A stretch of 25,976 nt of DNA from a virus: IMG/VR virus record IMGVR_UViG_3300025626_000116, positions 1-25,976 of that record; one strand, given 5' to 3'. Position 1 is the stretch's first letter; every line of letters begins with the position of its first letter. A model generated the notes under the pieces. That model saw only the letters and a list, made by a program, of their open reading frames with translations. It was not told where the DNA came from and made no database searches. The translations under genes were made by a program, and so were the position numbers. Of the stretch, positions 13,816 through 21,211 are shown one piece after another.

Positions 13816-13851
13816 TTAAAAGAATCGTATAATCCGAATAGGAGAAATGCG

Positions 13852-13935
13852 ATGAGTTACGAACTAACTTACAGAGGTGTTAAATACACCAAGCAAGTTA
13901 AATCAACTTCAGGCGTTAAGAAAGCGTCTAAGTAA
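13852..13935 (+). CDS. 27-aa peptide with DUF4278-like YRG motif
   Basis: Starts ATG 13852, with AGGAG at 13840-13844 spaced ideally, and ends TAA 13933-13935. The front ELTYRGVKYTK matches the short L-T-Y-R-G-x-x-Y motif of DUF4278 peptides, which I recall mainly from cyanobacteria and their phages. The rest is basic (KQVKSTSGVKKASK). It follows the folded leader directly. Structured RNAs upstream of such short peptides are known in cyanobacteria and cyanophages (the 'downstream-peptide' class), but the conserved core of that class is not evident here. It might be a leader peptide or a functional small protein. Confidence 0.7.
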   Translation: MSYELTYRGVKYTKQVKSTSGVKKASK

Positions 13936-13943
13936 TTTAACTG

Positions 13944-13969
13944 GAGAAGGGGGCTGCCATAGTGTCCCC
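13944..13969 (+). promoter_or_regulatory. G-rich hairpin between the peptide and the nucleotidyltransferase gene
   Basis: A purine stretch (GGAGAAGG) runs into GGGG (13950-13953), which pairs with CCCC (13966-13969) around a 12-nt loop; GTGT (13962-13965) with ACAC (13974-13977) is an alternative. No U-tract follows. It fills the 64-bp gap before the weakly SD-led ATG at 14000 and may control translation or protect RNA ends. Confidence 0.35.
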
Positions 13970-13999
13970 ACTTACACGTTAAGCCCACGGGAAACACGT

Positions 14000-16168
14000 A
14001 TGAAGAAAGTAGTATTTACATTTGGCAGACTTAATCCACCTACAGTCGGTCATCAAAAGCTAGTCGATAAAATCACATCTACTGCTAAGAGAGAAAAAGC
14101 TGATGCTAAAGTCTTTCTTTCTCATACACAGAATAATAAGAAAGATCCGCTCAACTATGCCGAGAAGATTCGGTTTGCCCGCAAAGCATTTGGTACGGTT
14201 ATTGAGCAATCTAACTCTAAAACTATAATTCAAATCCTACAAGAACTCCAAAAGAATTACACTGATATTGTATTGATCGTTGGCTCTGACCGAGTCAGTG
14301 AGTTTAGCGGTCTGTTAAACAAATACAACGGTGGTCCATTTGAGTTTGATTCAATTGACGTTCGTTCAGCTGGAGCTAGAGACCCAGACGCAGTTGGCGT
14401 TGCTGGTATGTCAGCATCAAAACTAAGAGCGTTGGCAATCCAAGGTAAATTTGATACATTTAAGACTGGGTTGCCTAAGAAGTTGAGCGACTCCGATGCC
14501 AAGGATTTGTACGACACTATCCGATCAGTAATTAAAGAAGATCTAGATGAGCAGAAGAAGCCATTATCTATATCTCAGCGTAAGGCTATCGGTCGAAGAA
14601 TGAAGCGCCTTGCTCCCAAGTTACAGCGCATTAAGAAGATGAAAGCCAAGAAGATGGCTGATGCTAAGACTATTCAAAAGCGAGCGCAAAAGGCAGCAAT
14701 TAAACTTATTAGAAAGAAAGTTGCAGGAAAGAAAGGTCAAAATTATGCCAATCTGACTCCTGGCGATAAAATGAATGTCGACAGACTAGTGGCTAAGAAG
14801 TCAGCGATTATACAAAAACTAGCTAAGAAACTAATTCCTGCTACACGCAAGAAGGAGATAGCGAGATTGAAATCACAAAGAGGTTCAAAGAATGAGAATT
14901 TTGATGCGATATTCGAATCAGTTATACTCGAGCGCCAAGACTCAGATATTAAGGATAGAGAAGGCAGTCAGCCTGCGAAGTACCATAGCGGTTTGGCTAA
15001 GTCAACTAAGACTAAGCGTGATTCGCAATTCCAGAAAGGCGCAGAGAAAGATTCAGGTGATCCGAGCGCATATCCTGATAAGCATGTGGGTGATTCTGAT
15101 GCTAAGACACGTACTTCCAAGCATACTAAGAAGTATCGTCAAATGTTCGGCGAGAAAGAAGTTGACCAAGTAAAAGCTAGAATTGAAAGAGAGAAGGCTT
15201 CCGATAAGAAAAAGCATGACCGCATGATGGATCGTGCCAGAACTACTGATACTAAAGATAAGAATCAGCAAACTGAGGCTCTAAAGAATCCATATAAAGG
15301 TAAGGGCGATAGGGACTTAAAGCGTAAGCTGGCTTCATTTGAATCTCAACTGGCTGACTTAATTAAAAAGAGTCGAGGTCGTCAGCGTAAAGATATCGAG
15401 GGCGAAATCCGAGATATGGAAACAAAGGTTCAACAAGTAAGGTCTGCCCTGAAAGAAGAATTTAGCTTCGACCTTACAGAAAACGCTAAAGCAGCTCTGA
15501 TGAAGAAAGCTGATAAATCTGGTATGCCATATGGTATCTTGAAAAAGGTATATGATCGTGGCATGGCAGCGTGGCGTACTGGTCATCGTCCAGGTGCTAA
15601 CCAACAGCAATGGGCATTTGCTCGAGTTAATAGTTTCGTTACTAAAGGTAAGGGGACTTGGGGTAAAGCTGATGCTGACTTGGCTGCCAAGGTTCGAGGT
15701 TCTAAAGCTGAATCTGTCAATGAAGAAATGGATCCTAGAGATCATGTCAAAGAAAAGGATGGCAAGTTTTGCGTTTACAACAAAGATGGTGAAGTTGTAA
15801 AAGAATTCGATAAAGAAGAAGACGCTAACAAGTATGCTATTGCTAATCATGACAGCCTGATGGAATCAAAGATGAGTGATGACATTGATAAGGTCAAGGC
15901 TAAGACTATACAGAAGAAGCGTTATACAGCTGCAGCTAAAATCTTGAAGGATATTATTAAGAGAAAGAAAGCTGAAGCGAAGAAGAAAGGTATTCCTGTT
16001 CGTCATGGTAACGAATACTATGCTGGCGTAGTTGCTAAGCAATATGACGTGAATCCTAGAGTTTTGCGCACTATGGCTGAGCAGATGATAGTTGAAGATG
16101 ACAGAGCTGGTGGGTTTGGTTCTGATAAGTTGCGTAAGAAATATCAAAAGGATACTCCTGATGCTTAG
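14000..16168 (+). CDS. HIGH-type nucleotidyltransferase fused to basic virion-core modules
   Basis: 722 aa from ATG 14000; the frame is open to 13877, but that part overlaps the peptide gene and the hairpin, and the fold begins at KKVVFTFGRLNPPTVGH. N-terminal domain: TVGH at 15-18 and SASKLRALA (about 138-146) are the two signatures of cytidylyl/adenylyl-transferases. Then come a very basic region (about 185-299), a block like DUF5872 (about 314-387, with QPAKYHSGLAKSTKTKR), a DUF5824 block (about 500-568, with GILKKVYDRGMAAWRTGHRP), a short beta block and a basic C-terminal helix bundle. Junctions carry possible gp21-type sites (VILE, LTE, IVE, LME), so it may be cut into peptides during head maturation. 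Substrate unknown. It overlaps the next gene by 8 bp. Confidence 0.82.
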   Translation: MKKVVFTFGRLNPPTVGHQKLVDKITSTAKREKADAKVFLSHTQNNKKDPLNYAEKIRFARKAFGTVIEQSNSKTIIQILQELQKNYTDIVLIVGSDRVSEFSGLLNKYNGGPFEFDSIDVRSAGARDPDAVGVAGMSASKLRALAIQGKFDTFKTGLPKKLSDSDAKDLYDTIRSVIKEDLDEQKKPLSISQRKAIGRRMKRLAPKLQRIKKMKAKKMADAKTIQKRAQKAAIKLIRKKVAGKKGQNYANLTPGDKMNVDRLVAKKSAIIQKLAKKLIPATRKKEIARLKSQRGSKNENFDAIFESVILERQDSDIKDREGSQPAKYHSGLAKSTKTKRDSQFQKGAEKDSGDPSAYPDKHVGDSDAKTRTSKHTKKYRQMFGEKEVDQVKARIEREKASDKKKHDRMMDRARTTDTKDKNQQTEALKNPYKGKGDRDLKRKLASFESQLADLIKKSRGRQRKDIEGEIRDMETKVQQVRSALKEEFSFDLTENAKAALMKKADKSGMPYGILKKVYDRGMAAWRTGHRPGANQQQWAFARVNSFVTKGKGTWGKADADLAAKVRGSKAESVNEEMDPRDHVKEKDGKFCVYNKDGEVVKEFDKEEDANKYAIANHDSLMESKMSDDIDKVKAKTIQKKRYTAAAKILKDIIKRKKAEAKKKGIPVRHGNEYYAGVVAKQYDVNPRVLRTMAEQMIVEDDRAGGFGSDKLRKKYQKDTPDA

Positions 16169-16475
16169 TTTCAAGGATTTCGTAACCGAAAAAGACAAAG
16201 ACCCTCGACTGGATAAAGCTGGAGTTTCAGGGTTTAATAAGCCAAAAGGAACGCCAAGTCACCCAAAGAAGAGTCATATTGTTGTAGCTAAAGATGGCGA
16301 TAAGATTAAAACTATTCGTTTCGGTGAGCAAGGCGCTTCAACTGCTGGTGAACCTAAAAAGGGTGAGTCTGATAAGATGAAGGCAAAGCGTAAGTCGTTC
16401 AAAGCACGGCACGCTAAGAATATCAAAAAAGGTAAAATGTCAGCTGCTTACTGGGCAGATAAAGTAAAGTGGTAA
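16161..16475 (+). CDS. DUF6321-type small basic protein with capsid-targeting-like N terminus
   Basis: 104 aa from ATG 16161, with AAGGA at 16148-16152. MLSFKDFVTEK gives the targeting-like start (VTE^K). The rest (DPRLDKAGVSGFNKPKGTPS, KKSHIVVAKDGDKIKTIRFG, KMSAAYWADKVKW) matches a short family common in phages and giant viruses that I recall as DUF6321. It is strongly basic (many K and R), consistent with binding packaged DNA. It may correspond functionally to T4 internal proteins. A 60-bp AT-rich gap with SD AAGGA leads to the next gene. Confidence 0.82.
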   Translation: MLSFKDFVTEKDKDPRLDKAGVSGFNKPKGTPSHPKKSHIVVAKDGDKIKTIRFGEQGASTAGEPKKGESDKMKAKRKSFKARHAKNIKKGKMSAAYWADKVKW

Positions 16476-16535
16476 ACACCATTAACAAATAAACTAAATA
16501 GAACACGTTATACTAAAGGAATCAAGGATATACCA

Positions 16536-18101
16536 ATGAAATCATTAAATACAGTCATCCGTGAGATGCATAATAAAGTAGAAGAAACGGTTGACCTTGA
16601 TGAGTCAACTAAAGCGTATGCTGCGTCATTAGAAAAGATGGCTAGTGATAAAAAGCTAAAGAATATCTCTAAGAAAGATCGTGACATTCTGGCTAAACTA
16701 GCTGATATGATGAAGAACGCTAACGAAGAGTTTGAGCTTGATGAAGACGCATTAAATGAAGCTATCGAATCTATTCAGTTAGAGGAAGATTACTTCAAAG
16801 TTCAGTATTTCGGCAAAGACGGTAAGCCAGAAGCTGGTAAAGAATCAAACTTCAAAGACGAAAACTCTGCTAAGAGATATCTAGCTAGAGCGCAAAAAGC
16901 TGTTAAAGTTGGCGAGTACAAGCTATCTAAGGAAAGGGGTAAGTTAGAGTCAGTTGATCTTGAAGAAAACGTAGGCAAGAAAGTCTATGAGAAAAAGGTT
17001 GGCCAAAGTACAGTAAAAGTATTCAAATACTCAAACGGAATGCATTTTGCGTTCTTCGATTCTAAAGGTTATGGCGAAACTAATGTTCAAATTAAGAAGC
17101 TTGACAAAGGCGTTCTTAATAAAGCTGTTAAGCATTTTGACGATAACAAAGGTCTGCTTGGCTCTAGTCTAGATTCGATTTATGAAGAAATCGCTGAAGG
17201 TCTTAATAAGCCATTAGCCGATAAGATCGGGAAACTTACTAAATTGCGCGATAGTATGAAAGGCGCAGAAAGCAGAGAAGTTGGTCGTCTTTTGGTTCAA
17301 TTGCGTAAAGGCGAAAGTGACCGAGTAAAAGGTATTCTTGGCGGAATGGGTAAGAAAACTCAGTCTGCTGTAGCAAAAATTATGGGCGAAGAATTAGAAT
17401 CAATCCAAGAATCTAATGTATTTGGCCACTCAGCTAATCATGGTATCACCGACTCACTACTAGCTGCTGTTAATCGTGTAGTTACTGGCGAAGCTGATGC
17501 TGTTGAGCCTGAAGTTGCTGACCAAAACGAAATCATTGAAGCTGGTGCTGAAGAACTAGGCGAAGCTGCAATCAAAGATGTACAGGGCAAGGATGGTAAG
17601 AAGTATGCTATCGAGCTTCAGAAAAATGGTCGCAAGCTTGCGGTTCGAACCAAGAATCAGTTTGGTGATATTGCCACTATCGACCTGAAGAAAGCTGCCA
17701 AATTATTTGAACAAGACGTTCTAGATAAGCTCGTTGAAGACAATACTAACGACAAGTCTGACGATGGCGAAGGTCTTGATAAAGTTCAGCCTAAAGCTGT
17801 GAAGAAGAAGTTTAAGGATCGTAAAGATAAAGACATCGACAATGACGGTGATGTTGACGATTCTGACAAGTTCTTACACAAGAAGCGTAAAGCTATTTCT
17901 AAAGCAGTCAATCAAGAAGAAGCTGAAGCTGATGACGAGCCTAAAGAAAAAGAAGATAAAAAAGATAAGAAAAAAGGCGCTGAGTCAGTTGACGTTAAGC
18001 CCAAATTAGATGAAGCTGCTTTTAAAGCAAAATATGGTAGTCGCTGGGAAGTTGTACTTGAAGCTACTGCTAACAAATTGGCTATGAAAACTACTAAATA
18101 A
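16536..18101 (+). CDS. Modular acidic/basic prohead-core-like protein with EF-hand/dockerin motif
   Basis: 521 aa. The start MKSLNTVIREM offers IRE^M as a first gp21-type site. Many further (L/I)xE sites recur (LDE 21-23 and 68-70, LNE 73-75, IAE 219-221, LGE 341-343, IIE 333-335, LVE 399-401, LDE 491-493), separating small alpha/beta modules. One module (DYFKVQYFGKDGKPEAGKES) and another (IKDVQGKDGKKYAIELQKNG) look like small beta folds. At 431-445, DKDIDNDGDVDDSDK is a calcium-binding EF-hand or dockerin-like loop that I recall in many marine T4-like virion proteins. Charge alternates between acidic and lysine-rich blocks. This fits a core or scaffold polyprotein processed in the prohead. 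Exact role unproven. Confidence 0.72.
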   Translation: MKSLNTVIREMHNKVEETVDLDESTKAYAASLEKMASDKKLKNISKKDRDILAKLADMMKNANEEFELDEDALNEAIESIQLEEDYFKVQYFGKDGKPEAGKESNFKDENSAKRYLARAQKAVKVGEYKLSKERGKLESVDLEENVGKKVYEKKVGQSTVKVFKYSNGMHFAFFDSKGYGETNVQIKKLDKGVLNKAVKHFDDNKGLLGSSLDSIYEEIAEGLNKPLADKIGKLTKLRDSMKGAESREVGRLLVQLRKGESDRVKGILGGMGKKTQSAVAKIMGEELESIQESNVFGHSANHGITDSLLAAVNRVVTGEADAVEPEVADQNEIIEAGAEELGEAAIKDVQGKDGKKYAIELQKNGRKLAVRTKNQFGDIATIDLKKAAKLFEQDVLDKLVEDNTNDKSDDGEGLDKVQPKAVKKKFKDRKDKDIDNDGDVDDSDKFLHKKRKAISKAVNQEEAEADDEPKEKEDKKDKKKGAESVDVKPKLDEAAFKAKYGSRWEVVLEATANKLAMKTTK

Positions 18102-18137
18102 GAAGTAAAATTAATAATATCTTAAGAGGATAAAGAA

Positions 18138-18617
18138 ATGAGTTTATGGGGAATGAAAGATAGCAAGACTGTCGCTGCGACTACTATCGCAATCGATACT
18201 GCTGGCGCTGTCACTGGTGTCGACACTACGTTCACAACAGAACTAGCCGTTGGTGACTTTATTTTAGTTGCTGGCGCACACTTCCGAGTAACTGAGATTG
18301 CTAGCGACACCACTGCTACAGTTGTATCTGCTGACCTTGCCGATCCAATCGTCGCTGTCTCTGCTACAGGCACTTTTGAAGTGTCAGAAAAGCCATTGTA
18401 TGTTACTACTGCATCTGGCGAATCCGTTGAATTTATTTACGGTGCTGATACTGCAGAAATGACTGAAGATGCTGGTGCTCAAGGCATCGCTCACGCTGGT
18501 TGGTTGAAGCGTACTGTTGGGACTGGCGCTCGTGCTGGTCGTGTTCAGTATGAAACATTAGTTGCTGCTAGTTCTATTACTGGCGATGCTTCTGACGACG
18601 CTGTATTGCCTGAATAA
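18138..18617 (+). CDS. Virion structural protein (marine T4-like family)
   Basis: 159 aa from ATG 18138, with AGAGG as SD. It begins MSLWGMKDSKTVAATTIAID and ends with a WLKRTVGTGARAGRVQYETL segment, a pattern I recall from structural proteins of cyanophages and related myophages. The composition is rich in A, T, V and G with regular beta strands (DFILVAGAHFRVTEI, TATVVSADL), suggesting a beta-sandwich exposed on the virion, such as a decoration, neck or fibre component. No signal peptide. It is the first gene after the core cluster and is followed 10 bp later by another virion-like gene. Confidence 0.72.
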   Translation: MSLWGMKDSKTVAATTIAIDTAGAVTGVDTTFTTELAVGDFILVAGAHFRVTEIASDTTATVVSADLADPIVAVSATGTFEVSEKPLYVTTASGESVEFIYGADTAEMTEDAGAQGIAHAGWLKRTVGTGARAGRVQYETLVAASSITGDASDDAVLPE

Positions 18618-18627
18618 GGATTGAATC

Positions 18628-18939
18628 ATGGCTGATAAAAAGGTAACACAACTAGATGCTCTGACTTCTCTGTCAGGTGACGACCTTTTTATGGTTGTTG
18701 ATGACCCTGCTGGAACACCAACTAGTAAGAAGATTACTGTAACGAATGCGTTTACTGGTATGACAGCTATTTTGACTGCAGGGTCAGTTTCAGGAACATT
18801 TGCGTTAAAGGCGAATACGCCAGAATCTAGTACACAAGATGGGTCTTTTCCAGCGGGATCAATATTTTACGATAATGATTACATTTACGTTGCGATAAGC
18901 CCAACACTAATTAAACGAGCAATACTAAGCGATTTCTAA
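18628..18939 (+). CDS. Small virion protein with fibre-type N-terminal domain
   Basis: 103 aa. The segment KKVTQLDALTSLSGDDLFMVVDDPAGTPTSKKITV is a widespread attachment module at the start of phage tail fibres and appendage proteins. Here it is followed only by a short beta region (GSIFYDNDYIYVAISPTLIKRAIL) that often ends receptor or whisker proteins. The gene could therefore be a minimal appendage subunit or adaptor. SD is AAGGA 11 bp before ATG 18628. It sits between the structural gene at 18138 and the conserved gene at 18943, 3 bp away. Confidence 0.7.
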   Translation: MADKKVTQLDALTSLSGDDLFMVVDDPAGTPTSKKITVTNAFTGMTAILTAGSVSGTFALKANTPESSTQDGSFPAGSIFYDNDYIYVAISPTLIKRAILSDF

Positions 18940-18942
18940 TAT

Positions 18943-19329
18943 ATGTTTGAAAATTTGACGGAAGAAAACTTCCAACTTTTTGCTATGAAATGTTATACAA
19001 ACCCGCATTGTGCGGATTTATTAGAGTTTCAGGATGACCTAAAGCGAATCAGGTACATCAAGCGATTGTTTAAGAAGTATAGAGAAACAGGCGAATTAAA
19101 AGAAAGGTTGATATTAAACCACTTAATTGTGTTGTATAATATGTTCGAATCAAGACCAGCAACTAGAATGTTGTTCTTGAAGCTCGATGGGTACTATGAG
19201 TATCTCAAACCTTTCTTGATATTCTTGGGGTACTACCCAACCGAACTTGGGTTGGTTGATGGTAATCGTGTTCTGGATTCAGAAATATCATTAGACGCAG
19301 ATATAGTTAAAGTTTTAAGGAATATCTAA
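18943..19329 (+). CDS. Conserved hypothetical protein of marine T4-like phages
   Basis: 128 aa, largely alpha-helical. The sequence MFENLTEENFQLFAMKCYTN, then LKRIRYIKRLFKKYRETGELKERLILNHLIVLYNMF, matches a family I recall from many cyanophages and pelagiphages next to structural genes; no function is known to me. The basic helix (KRIRYIKRLFKKYRE) could bind nucleic acid. Start ATG 18943 has no strong SD but follows the previous stop by 3 bp. TAA and the next ATG overlap (TAATG at 19327-19331), so it is translationally coupled to the following gene, which usually accompanies it. Confidence 0.75.
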   Translation: MFENLTEENFQLFAMKCYTNPHCADLLEFQDDLKRIRYIKRLFKKYRETGELKERLILNHLIVLYNMFESRPATRMLFLKLDGYYEYLKPFLIFLGYYPTELGLVDGNRVLDSEISLDADIVKVLRNI

Positions 19330-19895
19330 TGGCAGGTAAAATTACAGATCTCATACTGGTCTATCAGTTTTTGAAGAGGTTGACAACGCCATTTAATAAG
19401 ACTGAGGCGTTTAAACTTGGTATCATCGACAAAGACGGTAAGGTTCTTAAGAAATCTAAAGACCTAGAAACTACCGCTGAGAAGAATGCATATGGGTATT
19501 ATGACCGTATGGTTTTCAATCTTAAAAAGGTACTGGAAAAGGTTCCAGGCGGTAAGTCGCAGTTTGCATCATATGCTGCTGCGCTTTTCCTCATCAAGGA
19601 AAGTAATACTAGCAAGGACTATACTGAACAAGAATTAATGGAGGGGTTGTACGAAGCCATGTCAGATATTGAAGACTTAAAAGAAGAAAAAGAATTTAAG
19701 CACTTATTTGAAGATGCTCCTGCTAATGCTACTGGCGCTAATGTTGCTGGTACTGGTGACGATCCTGTTCACTGGAAGAAGCCAGACGCTCGTAAGAAAG
19801 AAACTAAGGCATTCCTCAAGCGGTATCTTGATCAGTCAGCCAAGCGTAAAAAGATTAAAGAACGCAAAGACTTCTTGAAACAATTCGGACTATAG
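19329..19895 (+). CDS. Conserved hypothetical protein, partner of the preceding gene
   Basis: 188 aa. The N-terminal half (ITDLILVYQFLKRLTTPFNK, TEAFKLGIIDKDGKVLKKSK) and the stretch MVFNLKKVLEKVPGGKSQFASYAAALFLIKE are well conserved, from memory, in marine T4-like phages beside the previous gene. The second half contains an acidic helix (MSDIEDLKEEKEFKHLFED), an Ala/Gly linker and a basic tail (KKETKAFLKRYLDQSAKRKK). An FKHLFED site might be a processing site. Coupled to the upstream gene by TAATG. Function unknown; association with the head or core is suggested by location. Confidence 0.75.
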   Translation: MAGKITDLILVYQFLKRLTTPFNKTEAFKLGIIDKDGKVLKKSKDLETTAEKNAYGYYDRMVFNLKKVLEKVPGGKSQFASYAAALFLIKESNTSKDYTEQELMEGLYEAMSDIEDLKEEKEFKHLFEDAPANATGANVAGTGDDPVHWKKPDARKKETKAFLKRYLDQSAKRKKIKERKDFLKQFGL

Positions 19896-19907
19896 GGATT
19901 ATAGAAC

Positions 19908-20702
19908 ATGGCACAATATAGAATAGACACTCAGCAATATCTACCCAATGGCACTACTCTCTTTGAAGCAAATATGCTTGCGGATAAGGATGGCAATATC
20001 ATTAACTCATTTGGCAATGCATCGAATATCCCCATCGCTGCTGGCCAAGTTACTGGTCATTCTCATATCAACAAGTTTGGGTTCAATCCAGCTGTAGGTA
20101 CAGGATTTGAAATTGTATCCGATCAAAGTGTTGTTGCTCAACCATACCCGACCACTGCTGTTACTATTTCGTTAATTAGTAGTGCAACAACTAATGATGC
20201 TGGGTTGAATATAAGCATACAAGGTCTTGACGCCAACTATGCGATACAGGAAGAAACCGTTACTTTGAGCGCAGGTGGCTCATTTACAACAACCAATACA
20301 TACCTTCGTGTGTTTCGTGCTATTGTAAACTCTACGAATCAGGGCGATATTACTATACAATATAATACCGACCCCACATCTATTGCTGATGTCATTCCCA
20401 CTGATGCTGGTCAGACATTGATGGCTGTGTACACAGTTCCTGCCGGAAAGACTGCGTATCTCATTAAGTTCCAAGGTAATGTGGAAAAAAATACGGGTAC
20501 GATATTCAGATTAAGGTGTAGACCTTTTGGTGGTCAATTCAGCGTAAAGGGTCAGTATGGCACATTCGGATCGTCAGTTACATATGATTACCCAGTACCA
20601 TTAGTGTTTACTGAGAAAGCTGATATAGAAATACAAGTAAAGGCGCTAGGTACGACTGGCGCTGGCGCAATCTTTGACCTAATTTTGGTAGATAATGCAT
20701 GA
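19908..20702 (+). CDS. Virion structural protein, beta-rich
   Basis: 264 aa. It opens MAQYRIDTQQYLPNGTTLFE and is built of beta strands with many T, V, I and G, ending in a typical strand pair (FTEKADIEIQVKALGTTGAG, then FDLILVDN). I recall this type as a virion structural protein in marine myophages, perhaps a fibre, collar or head-decoration component. AGGGA in front of ATG 19908 serves as SD. The TGA overlaps the next ATG (ATGA at 20699-20702). No catalytic motif is visible. Confidence 0.72.
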   Translation: MAQYRIDTQQYLPNGTTLFEANMLADKDGNIINSFGNASNIPIAAGQVTGHSHINKFGFNPAVGTGFEIVSDQSVVAQPYPTTAVTISLISSATTNDAGLNISIQGLDANYAIQEETVTLSAGGSFTTTNTYLRVFRAIVNSTNQGDITIQYNTDPTSIADVIPTDAGQTLMAVYTVPAGKTAYLIKFQGNVEKNTGTIFRLRCRPFGGQFSVKGQYGTFGSSVTYDYPVPLVFTEKADIEIQVKALGTTGAGAIFDLILVDNA

Positions 20703-21208
20703 TAACTAAGTCCGACCTAGATTCTATTGAGAAGTATGCTGATAAGCTGTTTGCTAAAGTTGGCATCGATGTCGAGTTCACTCGTCATTTTCTAGATCGT
20801 GCCAATGATGCTCGCAATAAGAAAGACATTAATACAGCCGAACTAACCCGACTCTTCAAGCAAACTTATAAGAAGCACGGTAAGGTTATCCCTAAGATGG
20901 GTCCAGATGCTGAAGCTGTAATTAAAGATATGAAGACTGACATCAACGTACCATTCGTATTGAACCTGCGAAGAGGTGAGTTGGAGTTGGTGGCCAAGAC
21001 AGTAATGCGTAAGAAGAATTTTAAGACGCCTGACCGTGAATTAGCGGTTGAGATGGCCAAGCGTAACACGCCTGCTAAGGCTGGTAAAGCGTTTGACAGC
21101 TTCTTCACGCCTGAAACGGCTCGTAATGTATCAGAAGAAACTGCGCTAACTAAAGTGAACGGAACGCTCAAAAAGGTGAGTGAGTTAAGTCTCAGAACCA
21201 AGAGGTAG
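20699..21208 (+). CDS. Conserved protein with possible RelE/BECR-like toxin fold
   Basis: 169 aa. An N-terminal helix (SDLDSIEKYADKLFAKVGID) leads to VEFTRHFLDRANDARNKKDI, a helix, and paired strands (PFVLNLRRGELELVAKTVMRKKNF). This order, with H and R residues ahead of a beta sheet ending in a basic strand, recalls RelE/BrnT or BECR-type RNases, but I see no definitive catalytic set. I recall the family from cyanophages as hypothetical. The C-terminal third is basic and helical. ATGA overlap with the structural gene at 19908; i-spanin starts 3 bp after its stop. It might be a virion-injected effector; that is inference. Confidence 0.65.
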   Translation: MITKSDLDSIEKYADKLFAKVGIDVEFTRHFLDRANDARNKKDINTAELTRLFKQTYKKHGKVIPKMGPDAEAVIKDMKTDINVPFVLNLRRGELELVAKTVMRKKNFKTPDRELAVEMAKRNTPAKAGKAFDSFFTPETARNVSEETALTKVNGTLKKVSELSLRTKR

Positions 21209-21211
21209 ATT

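Noticed and set aside
13700-13830. tRNA gene suspected from a GGTTCA and several hairpins
   Set aside because: No 7-bp acceptor stem ends in CCA position, no T-loop TTCRA in a 5-bp stem of the right place, and no anticodon arm of correct spacing.
13877-13999. Extended N terminus of the nucleotidyltransferase ORF
   Set aside because: It overlaps the 27-codon gene in another frame and a hairpin, begins without an SD, and the family fold starts at the Met at 14000.
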